64,000 bases of DNA from Micropterix aruncella (lineage: Eukaryota > Arthropoda > Insecta > Lepidoptera > Micropterigidae). The stretch is taken from assembly GCA_944548615.1 (NCBI GenBank), contig OX155957.1:3712795-3776794 (forward strand). Reading direction: 5' to 3'. Positions 1 through 11,394 of the stretch are shown piece by piece (position 1 is the first letter of the stretch; each line of letters starts with the position of its first letter). Both the position numbers and the translations under genes were made by a program. Under the pieces are notes generated by a model. It saw only the letters and a program-made list of their open reading frames with translations, was not told where the DNA came from and searched no databases.

Positions 1-658
1 CGGGCTCACCCGCTGTAATCGACAACCCAAGTTGTTTAAGCACCATGGGCCCTTGCTGAGTTGACCACGAAGACCCATTTTGTTCAGGGTTGGTCACACT
101 CACGGGTCAACAACCATCCGGCCGCCTCCACGCATGAAGTGCGATCCCTGGTAGGACTATGGCCTTAGGTCTAGTTTCCCCTAGGAGTCTTCATTCTGGC
201 GCTCCTGGACGGTCTGCGCACCGTGCGGCGTAAGTCTAGAAGCAGTACTGTTTCCTATAGAGCGGGGGTGGTTGCTGACCTTACGGTGACTGATCTTGAA
301 ACGACCATCAGCTACCCGATTCCGGGTGAAGAGCCGGGCAAATGATGCCGTGGTCCGCGATAGATTCGGTTGACACCGTTTCACCGCTACGTTTGGGAGA
401 GGACCGCGCAAGCGACCTTAACCAGTCGAGAGACCGGAGTAATCTGGTCGCAATTAGAAGTAAGAGCGTGAGTGTAAGCCCGCTGGGTAACATACCTGGT
501 TATCTCGCGGATAAGGCGTTGGCCTCTTAAGGGCATGTGGCGGAGCTTGACGGTGGACTGGTTTGTCCAAGTCTTCTGCGTTCACTTCACGGGAGATAGA
601 ACGACCAATCGTTAAAATTTTCTAAGGTGACGGGTTCGCCCATTGTACTTGACTGGTC
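1..658 (+). repeat. Family A repeat: tail of one unit plus one nearly complete unit in tandem
   Basis: Bases 1-34 match the end of the family A unit (the cgggttcgcccgttgtag-like terminus seen at 43051-43079). From about 45 a new unit starts with gggcccttgctgag and runs to its own terminus near 658. The unit is much more GC-rich than the surrounding DNA. Compared with the 42418-43079 copy it lacks an internal block of roughly 45 bases near 232, and it has scattered substitutions. The open frames inside (about 60-76 codons) recur in other copies but show no recognisable domain, so I treat the unit as non-coding. Confidence 0.8.
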
Positions 659-660
659 TA

Positions 661-1015
661 TTTGTTTAAGCACCGTGCGGCGTCAGCCAATCGATTATGC
701 ATTCCGACCACTGACAGTCGGGGAAGTCTGGAAACAGAGTCTCGGTTTTGAGTTAAAAATTTGAACACGAATTACCGCTATTAGGTAGAGGCCACGCAAG
801 CGACTTCGAATCCACGACCAGACTGAAGGGTGGACAAATTCGTCCAAATCTGGTAGTCACTGCGCGAAGATGCCCTACTCGGTGGTATTTCTCAGTGTCT
901 CGCGGTTTGTATGATAGTTGGATAACGACTGGTCTAAAGTCTTTACGACAGGATTCGGGGTAAGAAGATGGCAACAGCCAATATGACATCTTGGAGTAGC
1001 GGGCAACCTCACAGT
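661..1015 (+). repeat. Family A partial unit
   Basis: It starts inside the unit with caccgtgcggcgtcagccaa, the segment missing from the preceding copy, and continues with diverged internal sequence (aggccacgcaagcgac, aaatctggtagtcac). It stops where AT-rich sequence begins. With 1-658 it forms a head-to-tail cluster. Confidence 0.7.
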
Positions 1016-1020
1016 GACTA

Positions 1021-2040
1021 AACATCTTCTAATTTAATATTTTTAGTTTTTCAAAAATCGTAGTATTAGATAAAAATTAATTAAACCTAACCTAACTGCA
1101 TCACACGAGACGTCCAAACTATGGTATGCTCTGAAACATTTCCTTGAATGATTAGATAATGATTAAAAGAATAATAAATTAAAGAAAGTTATGACACGAA
1201 TCTCGAATTCACTGGATAATTTTATAATGACACTTTTAATTATTTTTTGATAATACATATTTTTTTTTGATTTTGAATTTAATTTTATGATGATAAATTT
1301 AGTTTCGATGATAATTTTAATTACATTTTTAGTTTTATATCATATTTTGTACATTAATATATTTTATTTTATAGCTCTGTCCTATTAGCGCATAACAATA
1401 ATTATGACATAATTTAGAATTTAGCTTATAACACAATTTAAAATTATTTTTTTTCGTTTTGGACTATTTATTTATGATTTAATTTTTAATTTTCATTACA
1501 TTTTAATATTTTTACTAGGTAATACTCTTTTAAGTTAATTTTGGAAATGTTATTTAGATATTTATTAATTTAATATATTTATGACTACTTTAAACTAATT
1601 CTTCAATTTGAATACTTTCTTTAATCTATTTTTCATAATTTTATTTCATGATTTCTTAAATACTTATGAATACCTAATCTGATGTCTGTTGTAAAATATT
1701 TCCTGGTACGCCTGCTTTAGCACAGGCCTAGGTCTAGTAAGGCGGCGTTGACGTAGTGATCAAGATGATGCAGTGTGCTTTATGTTTTTGCTACTAGTCA
1801 TAATACGTTTTTTTGTAAATTTGCAGGGATGTATAATGTACATTTCATGCTTTACTTACTAAAAAAAATACAAAATCGTTTTAAAACTTTTATTCCTTTC
1901 TGATAAGTTAAAAATACTATTTTTTTGGGAATAAAAATCCTATTTATTTCCAAAAAAATATTCAAACAAATAGGTAAATTAATACAAATTGATTTTTTCA
2001 ACTCTTCTAGGATACATACGTTTCTAGTATTAATACCCTA
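1021..2040. other. AT-rich intergenic sequence
   Basis: Long runs of A and T with no coding potential. The only higher-GC stretch is 1705-1760. I see no recognisable element. Confidence 0.6.
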
Positions 2041-2480
2041 GTAATTCGCCTGTTACACAGATGTTTGCAATGGACCGAGGCGATTTTGGTGGACTGCAGA
2101 TCTCAACTGTCTATAATCACAGGATGCAACTACAGGCAGAGACACTGAGACCTTCTAAGGTAGTACCCTCATCGATCAGTCTAATGGATGGGAGTTTAGC
2201 CATGACTTGGGCTGCCAATAACATAAACTGGTCATCAGGATCAAGACGCATGATACCGTTCGACCCTCCTAAACAGTGGGGACACCTAAACAATGGGGTA
2301 TTGGTAGTGAGCTCTCAAACTATCGCTTGGCCCCACTTCTCCCTGTTTATTCAAATTGAGTAACAAAATGGATCGCTGCGAGGCGTCGAGTTAACAAGCT
2401 CAGCGTCATGCCACGCACGTGTTGGAAAATAGTGCGCGACACAACCGACTATCGATCCAGCCCGCCTCGCTGCTCTTTGC
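2041..2480. other. Higher-GC single-copy stretch of unknown nature
   Basis: It contains an open frame of 100 codons on the + strand (2061-2363), but the translation matches no family I know and there is no splice or promoter context. GC is raised relative to both flanks, which is typical of transposon-derived sequence here. No second copy was noticed in the window. It could be a decayed element or a fragment of an exon. Confidence 0.3.
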
Positions 2481-2814
2481 CAAGTGTAAAATCTTTCTTT
2501 TCACGAATAAGTAGCACTGTGCCAAGTATTACAAGCGAAAAGCCTGCGAGTGGATTTGACATATGATGGTGTTTAATAATTCAATATTCGTGTCTGTGCA
2601 TCTTTTGAGCAGCAGAGGTTAGCAAACATGTACATATCGTGTGGATTAACTATTTTTATTTTTTTTATTTTATTATTTTTAAGAAAACATACAGCTGTTA
2701 CAATAAATTTGTTACAAAATTATTAGGTTAAAAAAATAAAGCTAATTACATGTTTCCACTTAAACATTCATAATTTAAACACAACAATATAATTATTTGT
2801 AAATGATATCGTGT

Positions 2815-3010
2815 TTTATGTAAAATGATAGGCCTGATTGAGTACATTCCGAAAATATATATGTATCTATATGGATAAATACGTAAACTACAAATATTTC
2901 ATAAAAAACCTTAATAAAAATAATTATAAATACAGTAGTAAACTTTTTGTGACGGCAGTCGTATTTTTTGTTCCTTTTAATATATATTTGGTTTTTACTC
3001 TTGGGCTGGT
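2815..3010 (+). repeat. Family B repeat, copy 1
   Basis: It carries the core aggcctgattgagtac followed by a tatgtatct motif and, about 120 bases later, a gtgacggcagtcgtattttt segment. Copies occur at 16925-17105 (-), 48722-48876 (-) and 51238-51336 (+). In the last two the element edge is joined directly to a long (TA)n array. Here there is no such expansion. Confidence 0.65.
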
Positions 3011-3029
3011 GGGGCTTGGGCCTATGTCA

Positions 3030-3900
3030 TCTTATATATAAAAATGAATCGCCGTGCGTTAGTCTCGCAGGATCTCGGAAATGACACGACCGATTTGAAT
3101 AATTTTTCTATTATTTTGTTTGGCTTGATTCAGCGGTGGTTTACAAAAAAAAATATTTAGAAAAAACCCAAAGGAACAGCTAAAAAATCGAAAAAATCGA
3201 AATTAGTACTTTTAGGGACGGCCACTTCGTATTTCTCTCAATAGATGGCGCTTTCTATATTTTCTAACAATAGATTCTATTGTTTGACAGCTACGACAGC
3301 TGAAATTGTTATTACATTTAACGTCGTTTTTTCTTTTAAAAAAGGTAGTGGGATTGGAGAATAGATTTGTTTCAAGCGAATTTAATTGCATTTTGCAAAA
3401 AATCACTTTGATCAGCCATTACATAAAGGTAAATAGACTTTGCAGGCTTATACATAACTACAAATTTGGTCTTAGTCTGAGGATTTCAATATTGTTAAGT
3501 TCTCAAGGAATGTTCGACAGATTTGAGTGACTGAAAACAATTCCGTGTCTTTTTACAGTGTTCGTTATAATGCCGAGAAGAATAGGTAACATAGGTCGTC
3601 GTAGTCAGTCAAAATGCGCGGCGATCTACTTCACGTGCAAGCCGCACTGACGATCAGCGAGCGACGGATAATGAAAATAGTCGTATTGGCATGTCCGAAT
3701 TATGTTTGAGAGCGACTGAAAATGAACGACAAGCGAATACATTGAGAATGCAACAATTTTGTGCACAACATACACAATGCCAGCAATCACGACAAAATCA
3801 ACATGACCGATTGCGCCGTCGCAGTATTCCTGTCAACCTGGGAAAAGCGGCATTCCATTACGATCCGGAAATCGATTACGGTGCGGAGAGATCAGTAGCA
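3030..3900 (+). mobile_element. Truncated Helitron (5' end and start of Rep/helicase ORF)
   Basis: The element begins A|TC at 3029/3030 and shares its first ~70 bases (tcttatatataaaaatgaat, then a cgccgtgcgttagtctcgc block) with the complete short Helitron at 5394. Further in, from 3570, lies the start of a Helitron replicase-helicase ORF. The 3' part of the element, including the Rep and helicase domains and the CTRR end, is missing. The sequence runs into a LINE remnant. Confidence 0.65.
3570..3900 (+). pseudogene. Helitron replicase-helicase, N-terminal fragment, frameshifted
   Basis: An ATG at 3570 opens a protein beginning MPRRIGNIGRRSQSK, the arginine-rich start familiar from insect Helitron proteins. 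It follows a pyrimidine stretch ending in ttttacag that could be a splice acceptor. The frame is lost near 3615. A one- or two-base indel moves the reading into the frame that continues RATDNENSRIGMSEL (around 3646-3702) and on to a segment with FHYDPEIDYG, which resembles the conserved region just before the zinc-binding part of these proteins. Nothing of the Rep HUH motif or helicase remains. This is a dead transposon fragment. Confidence 0.65.
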
Positions 3901-3959
3901 AGACTTTCACCTTTCCTTCTCCGACAGACTCACTACTTCGTACATCATCCCTCAAACAG

Positions 3960-4131
3960 TTTTGATGAAAAAACCAGTAGGGCAGTCCCCACCCTAAACA
4001 ATGTAGTATTTTCTGACCTTATATCATCCCGGTCCCCTGGCTTGGACATCATATTTACAGACGGCTTTAAGGCAGAGGTTAGAAATTGTGTGGGCGTGGG
4101 AATTTTCTACCACAACCGTAGAGTAGTCATG
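3960..4131 (+). pseudogene. Non-LTR retrotransposon RNase H-like fragment
   Basis: In the same open frame as the Helitron piece, the translation gives DIIFTDGFKAEVRNCVGVGI. This resembles the first strand and catalytic-Asp region of the RNase H domain found in several LINE clades (consensus YTDGSK...GVG). The remaining RNase H motifs are absent. Joined to the Helitron ORF, it forms a chimeric 204-codon open frame that is a by-product of nested insertion, not a gene. Confidence 0.5.
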
Positions 4132-4437
4132 TTGTGGATTTATATTACTAAGTTTACCTTATGCACACATTTTAAATTATTTGATTTTGTTTGTATTTCT
4201 TTTGATAAATTATTGACCTATTTATCCTTTGCAATATGCTATGATATCCGTGTTAGTCCGTTCTACAATATTTCTCATTTTTGCTTTCATGAGTGTGATT
4301 CTTGATTTCTTCCTCTTCTTTGCTATGGTGTGGATTTGAAATTTTAACTTCTTAGTCTGCTGTGAACATGCCCTTCAAATGATAAAGCTCTTTTTGTTTT
4401 CCTGTCAGGTCCTATAGATCGTAGACCACAGCCGATT

Positions 4438-4975
4438 TATTTTTAACCGACTTAAAAAAAAGGGGGAGGTTATAAATTCGATCGTATTTTTCTTTAAATG
4501 TTTGTTACTTTAGAAATCCCTCATTTATGAATTGCTTTGGAAAATTCTTTTTATTTGAAAGGATGTACTTCCAGATTCGTCACATCTTTATCAAAATTTT
4601 GTTCTGATGATGTGATCCATGAGGAATTGAAGGAACTCCTCAAATATTATCATATGAAGTTGAAAATTTACATGTTGGTTCAGCTCCGATGACAATGCAT
4701 TTTATATATCAAGCATGCCCTGATTCTATACCCAGGTTTGGCTCCCGACGAGGGGACTCCTCAGCGGTTAACAGCACAGTCGCGAAATTTTGTATATGCA
4801 TTCAATTATGACAGCCCGATCTAAGTTTCATCAAGGCAGGACTGCGGCATCCAGGGTTGGCTTCCAACGAGGGAACTCCTCAACGATCAACGGCACAGAC
4901 ACGAAATTTTGTATACGCATTTAATTATGATAGCCTGTTCTAAGTTTCACCATGACATGGCTGCTGCACTTATAA
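4438..4975 (+). mobile_element. Family D element, copy 1
   Basis: It opens with aaccgacttaaaaaaaaggg, followed by an AT-rich segment containing atgaggaattgaaggaactc and the gttcagctccgatgacaatg block, then two ~117-bp minisatellite units (from about 4740) with the gaggggactcctcagcgg and ttttgtatatgcattcaatt motifs. It ends in cacttataaaaaaaa. The same arrangement is seen at 62380-62890 and, reversed, at 14740-15560. No coding capacity. Confidence 0.7.
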
Positions 4976-5393
4976 AAAAAAATAACTCGGTTATTTTTGT
5001 TAACATTTTGTTTATTACCTGCAACTTCGCATTACGAAGATCTAGGGGCTAATTTTCTTGAGAAAAAATACGCTTTCTTTGATATGAAATATGGTCGTAG
5101 CTATACCGTACCTACCACCCACGTTATACTTAATCCGTTTTCACCGTAAGCATGGAATCGTCCATCGATTAAGACTAATTCTCCTCCGAAGAACAAATAT
5201 GAGGGGCTAAACGTCGCCGTCATACCGGTTGTGTTCAAGGCATGTTATACAAGTGGTACCTACTTTTAATTCCTTCCATGACCTGATTTTTTCGCTTACT
5301 GTCCTTTACACTTTTTTTCGCGTGTCCTTTCAGCAGTTTCATGTATATCACCTTCGGTCTTTTTTCCATAATGTTTTATTCTATCTACTTATA

Positions 5394-6091
5394 TCTTATA
5401 TATAAAAATGAATCGCCGTGCGTTAGTCTCGCAAGATCTCGAAAATGACTCGACCGATTTAAATGATTATTCTTTTGTTTTGTTTGCCTTAATTCAAGGG
5501 TGGTTTACAAAAAAAATATTTAAGAAAAATTAAAAGAAACAACTGAAAATCGAAAAAAACGAAATTGGTCTTTTTGGGAAATGGGCCCTTTTCAATAGAT
5601 GGCGTTCGCGGCGATCCTATTGTTTGACAGCTGCGCCATCCATAACTGTTATTCATTCCGTGCGATTGTGTAAAATTTGAAAAAGTCGAAAAATGCAAGA
5701 GTCGGAAAAGTCAAAAAAGTAAGAAAAGTTGAAAAAGTCGAAAACGTAGAAAAAGTCGAAAAAGTCGGAAAAGTCGAAAAGTCTTAAAAGTCCAAAAAGT
5801 CGAAAAAGTCAAAAAAGTCGAAAAAGTCAAGAAAGTCGAAAAATGCAAAACGTCGGAAAAGTCGAAAAAGCATTAATTTTTTATCATGGAAAATTAAATA
5901 CATTGAATTTTTTTTAATTATAAAACGACTTTCATTTAATCACCGAACGAAACTCAAACCGTACACGATTCGGCCATATTATAGATTTCAATGAATTGGA
6001 TTCGGAAGGTTGATTATCGTTTCAATAAACGTTTATAAAGAGTTACAAACAAATCAATTTTAGGTGGTACGAAGTTCACCGGGTCATCTAG
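5394..6091 (+). mobile_element. Short non-autonomous Helitron, complete
   Basis: It starts TCTTATATATAAAAATG and ends in CTAG (6088-6091), flanked by A (5393) and T (6092). This fits Helitron insertion between A and T without target duplication. A short hairpin (GGTG...CACC, 6064-6080) lies about 11 bases before the end, as in Helitrons. The 698-bp element has no transposase gene. Its centre is a degenerate 9-bp minisatellite. The 5' end is shared with the truncated autonomous-type relative at 3030. Confidence 0.65.
5678..5870 (+). repeat. Minisatellite of about 9 bp (aaaagtcga)n
   Basis: About twenty degenerate copies of a gaaaaagtc-type unit lie inside the Helitron. Variants include aagtcgg, aagtcaa and aatgcaa. 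A related array on the opposite strand lies at 10681-10760. Confidence 0.85.
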
Positions 6092-6109
6092 TATTTTATA
6101 TATTTAAAT

Positions 6110-6390
6110 GTTTGTTTGTTTCTACTCTTTATTGTGAAATTTCACAATGGGCGGGTTTATTATCATATTAAAATCTTTTACAACCAACCCTACTACGACG
6201 TGTTTATAAGTATGTGTGTGTGTGCCAAATACGTGTAAGTGTGTGGTCTTGTTATTGCATTCGATCGACAAATATGGAATGCAATTCCGTTATTTTTATC
6301 CTAACGGAAAATGGTGACCCAGCCGGGAATCGAACCTGGGACCTTACAATGTAAGATCAGGCGACCTAGCCACTATGCCACCGTGCCATG
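6110..6390 (-). mobile_element. tRNA-derived SINE with 9-bp target-site duplication
   Basis: Reading the - strand from 6390, the head has a Pol III A box (tggcatagtggct) and, some 40 bases on, a perfect B box (ggttcgattcc, reverse complement near 6330). The acceptor ends do not pair, so this is a tRNA-related SINE head and not a tRNA gene. A ~200-bp body follows, ending in an (aaac)n-like tail at 6110. The element is flanked by tatttaaat at 6101-6109 and again at 6391-6399, a perfect target-site duplication, so insertion was probably recent. Confidence 0.8.
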
Positions 6391-6539
6391 TATTTAAATA
6401 CGTGTGATGACGTCACGAGTCGCCGAGTGCTCCCAGTATGGCTACGCCCTAAGACGAATCCGCTATGCGATGTTTAATAGCCTCGTTAAAATTCATCACT
6501 AAGACTTATAATATAATAAATATATGCATAATAGGACCC

Positions 6540-7677
6540 AAGCAAACCTCAAAGCGTAGCTCCCTCTAATAATCTGCAATGAAAGGTCTGGTTAATGTTT
6601 CACGAACAATGTGCGCAAACGGCCTTTCGACGAGTAATTTAACCATCCGTGGGTGTGTTAACCATTCAGGTAAGGCTTCCATTTCGGCCGCATGCGGTGC
6701 CATTGATGTTAATTCCAGCGAAGCGAACAGCTTTGACATGCGTCCGTTTCATAATCTTAGAAACATTCCTAATGGTTCCGTGCAGTTTGGTCTTCGCTCA
6801 ATCTGTTATCTGGTCTGCTAAACTCACGGTTCAACTCCTATCTGGTAGCATCGAAGATAGGCTTATCCTGTCAGGGCTGCTGTGAGGTGTCCAGGAGGAT
6901 TTGAGGCAGCGGGGCTCTACACCTCTGGAAGAGGTCCTTCCGCCCGCAGTCGCCCGTATCGTATCGTGACGTCCCAACCGGCGATAAAATGACCCATGTC
7001 GTTAGAACTGCCCGGGCGGTGGGCGGGGTTTCTTTCCCTGCCCGTCACCTGCCTGAATTTTAATATGTATATATAATAGATTATATTATCTGTAAGACAA
7101 TATATTCTATTTTTGTATAATATAGTCTTATTTGTGATTTGTATATTCTTTTCTTAATTGTTAAATTACTTTTCTGACTCTTATTTCATTACGTTGATTA
7201 TAATTATTTTTACTTAATTTGATTATTTAAATTTGACTGTTTTTAGATATTTTTTATTATTATTATTTTTTTAATTGATTTTATATTTGTAATTTAAATT
7301 TCTGATTTTTATATTTTGATAATTTTATTCGTATTTTTTAAATGTTTGTTTGATCCTTATTAAATGTAGTTTATGTAGAACTCTTTGGATGCTTTCTATT
7401 TTTCTAGTTTTTATATATTTTTGTTATTGAATTGCTGATTCTCTATGTCTTCTCATTATTTCTGTTGTTTTTTATTTTTCTAGTTTTTATGTCTTTGTTA
7501 TTGAATTTTTGAATTTCTATGTTTTTTTCAATTATTAGTTTTTTTATAGACTTTTTTTATAATTTTATGAGTTTTTGAAATGTAATTTTATTTGTAGAAA
7601 TACCATTAGATATGTAATTTCTAAACCCAGATCGGGTTTTTGAAAATAAATTGTTCTTATTCTTATTCTTATTCACC
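6540..7677 (+). other. Unrecognised GC-richer block followed by T-rich tract with LINE-like tail
   Basis: 6560-7060 is moderately GC-rich with two overlapping ~80-codon open frames that I cannot assign. 7080-7640 is T-rich low complexity. It ends in aataaattg followed by about three copies of ttctta (7650-7673), which looks like the 3' tail of a non-LTR retrotransposon. The whole stretch could be the 3' part of one LINE, but no reverse transcriptase motif is visible. Confidence 0.3.
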
Positions 7678-7689
7678 GCGTAAACATAT

Positions 7690-8285
7690 AATAAAAAGGG
7701 CCGCCGTGAGTTTCTGCCACAGCTGTAATCCTGCAGTCGGAAGCGGTTGAGATCAGAAGATCGTAGATTCGGGGGAATACCTTGGGCAGAACTGGGTAGT
7801 TGGTGCACCATCCGATTTACTAGGTGTTGAATGCCCAGCTGGCGAATAACCAGAGGGGTCTGGAGACGTATGTTTCCTATGACAGCGGAGGGTAGTTGTC
7901 GATCTGACGTCTTCAACCCTTGAATCGATCCGTCGGCCACCCGATCCCGAGTGATCATGGCGGGCAAAGGGCGTCGCGGTCCGCAAAATATTCAAACTGA
8001 ATAACCGCTTACGTCAGGTAGAATCCGCGCAAGGGACCTCGAAATCGTGGCCATACCGGAGGACGAAGAAATCTGGCCAAATCTGGTAGTAAGGACGTGA
8101 GGTTGGCCTGCTGGTTTCACATTCCAGTACCTCGCGGTAAGGCGTCGGCTTCTTACGGGCATGTTGGTGGAGCTAGACTGTGAACAGTGTTGTCCCTGAG
8201 TCTCTGAGTAATCACCTCACGGTTGAAAGAACGATTCAAGCATTATAACAGTTTGAGGTGTCGAGTTCGCCTATAGCAGATGACG
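7690..8285 (+). repeat. Family A repeat, diverged subfamily
   Basis: It aligns with the second half of the family A unit: ccacccgatcccgag near 7938, a ggcaaagg...cgcggtccgc block, then tctggccaaatctggtagta, and an ending with a ggtgtcgagttcgcc-type terminus. It also shares a gcgaataaccagag segment with the copy at 58196-58645, defining a second subfamily. No intact ORF. Confidence 0.65.
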
Positions 8286-8548
8286 GCTACAAAGTGACAA
8301 ATATAATAATACTTTGATTTCGATTTGTGAAATGACGAGTAAAGTTTTTAATTTATTACAGTTGTCCTTGGCAAGTTTAAAACGTCATCAATGATACAGA
8401 TTCAGTTTAAGCATTGATTACATTAGATATTAGTTTGATCAATGCCAAAGTACGTTTTGGCAGCAAGAACTTTATTACGAGACGCAACGTGTAAATGCAC
8501 TCAAATTTCAAAATATTCATTAATCTTCTCTCATGTTCAATGTGGCGA

Positions 8549-9648
<1,100 letters not shown>

Positions 9649-9769
9649 AATAAAATAATAATACAAGAACAAATTAATTTATAAATCATAGCCATTAATA
9701 TAATAATAATATTTACATAAATATTTCGGTTTTTAATTTGGTATACAGGTTTCAATACGTAATAATTAC

Positions 9770-10060
9770 GCACTTAAATATTCAGATAGACTAATAGATG
9801 TCATTCTAACACTTCATATTATTTCTGTGATGGTAATAAGCCTATATGAATATGCGATAAATTGCACTAATAATTCCAGGTTATTATTGTTATCATTGGT
9901 AAAATTATTGGGTTTTTATAATCAATTATTCCTTTATAACAAATCACTCATTATAGAAGTTATTATATATAGATGGCCAAATTAATTGCTATTAGCTTCG
10001 CCGGATTATTCTATCAGAGCCACCTGAATGTCACCGGAGCAGAAGGGTTGCCAAAATGTA
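9770..10060 (+). repeat. Family G repeat, copy 1
   Basis: AT-rich repeat with the blocks gcgataaattgcactaataa and tatagatggc...gccacctg. Related sequence occurs at 11395-11475 plus 12240-12370 (split by a family D element), and reversed at 36700-36990. No coding potential. Confidence 0.45.
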
Positions 10061-10069
10061 CTATGGTAT

Positions 10070-10560
10070 TAAATACACTAATACGTTATTTATTACGATA
10101 TGGGTCAGGCTGAAGTACTATATTACATGCTACTGACCTACATATTTACTTAGTTCGACGGGATCTGATTGTACCAAACCCAAAATTCATGCGTATAAGA
10201 GATATTTACCGTTTTCTTTTGGCCCACTCGAGCATATTATTATGCCCTACATATTCAATTATGGATCCAAAGCTTCAAACAACCCTTTGTTGCTTTGGCA
10301 CAATGTGACAATCGCCCTCGGTTTTAACAAGGAAAAAACGAAATGTATATTTAGCAGACTACCAAAGCAAAAAAACGACCCTTGCAAAATAAAGGATTGT
10401 TTTTATTCTAGCCAAATAGCCATAGCGTAAAAGTTTGCTTTAATAGGTGAAATGTAAGCCATTTTGAAATTTTATTTCGGCCACTGAGCAATTGATAAAA
10501 AATTAAAAAAAAAACGGTTTTGTCACCCCAAGACTTTCCTGTCAAGAAGCCAGGCACTTA
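10070..10560. other. AT-rich sequence, nothing recognised
   Basis: Contains one 62-codon open frame without recognisable similarity. No element ends were identified. Confidence 0.4.
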
Positions 10561-10680
10561 ATTCATCCGAATATTTTTATCATAAATCCTGCCACAACCC
10601 CCACCCCCCACCTAACGCCACCCTTTAACCCTCGGAAATCTAAATCAAAATCGAAATAGTCAAAATCGAATGAAATTCCA

Positions 10681-10760
10681 ACTTTTCCGACTTTTTCGAC
10701 TTTTTCGACTTTTTTGACTTTTTCAACTTTTTCGATTTTTTCGACTTTTTTGACTTTTTT
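10681..10760 (-). repeat. 9-bp minisatellite (tttttcgac)n
   Basis: About eight degenerate units, the reverse complement of the array in the Helitron at 5678-5870. A degraded Helitron of the same family may lie here, but its ends were not found. Confidence 0.75.
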
Positions 10761-10774
10761 ATATTTTGAACGTC

Positions 10775-11140
10775 TGGGTACATCAGCCATGCCATGGTGA
10801 ATCTTGGAAGCTGCTATCATAATTGAATGCTTACACAACATTTTGGGTCTCTGCTGTTGACCGTTGAGGAGTTCCCTCTTCGGAAGCCAGCCCAGGGTAC
10901 ATCAACCGTTGCATGGTGGAACTTGGAAGTTGCTATCATAAATGAATGCGTATACAAAATTTTGTGTCTCTGCTGTTGACCGTTGAGGAGTTCCCTTTTT
11001 GGAAGCCAACCCAGGGTACGTCAGCCATGTCATAGTGTAACTTGGTAGTTGCTATCATAAATGACTGCGTATACAAAATTTTGGGTCTCTGCTGTTGATC
11101 GTTGAGGAGTTCCCTCGTCGGGAACCAACCTAGGATGGAC
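10775..11140 (-). repeat. Family D minisatellite, three ~118-bp units
   Basis: Three direct units, starting near 10783, 10900 and 11019, carry the accgttgaggagttcccttt and gctatcataa blocks of the family D minisatellite on the reverse strand. All three resemble the catgacatgg variant. Confidence 0.75.
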
Positions 11141-11335
11141 GGATTTCAACCACAACGTTTCTCTCATACCATGACCAAGTGATGCCTGCATGCCAAATTT
11201 TAGCTCAATCGGATGAAGCGTTTCGGCGCTATCGTTAGAGAATACACACAGGCAGACACACAGAAGCGCGTCCACAATACTTTCCTGAAACAGGAAAGTA
11301 GCACGTTTAAAAATAAAGCGCTCCACGAATACATA
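11141..11335 (-). repeat. Family E repeat, copy 1
   Basis: Contains catgccaaattttagctcaa and a gcgctatcgttagagaatac block. A reverse-oriented relative lies at 58700-58870 (gagctgaaatttggcatgca). Both look like LINE 3' untranslated sequence of unknown clade. Confidence 0.45.
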
Positions 11336-11394
11336 CAAAAAAATAGTGACTCATAAGTAAAGGAATCATCTGCAAAAACCGGTGAATCCGCCTA

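Noticed and set aside
2061..2363. 100-codon open frame as a gene
   Set aside because: No recognisable similarity, promoter, splice or polyadenylation context. It is kept only as an unassigned stretch.
5678..5870. CRISPR-like regular repeats
   Set aside because: Units are only ~9 bp, contiguous and degenerate, with no spacers, in a eukaryotic Helitron.
6300..6390. A tRNA gene on the - strand
   Set aside because: A and B boxes are present, but the acceptor arms do not pair and no proper anticodon arm can be drawn. The target duplication and tail show a SINE.
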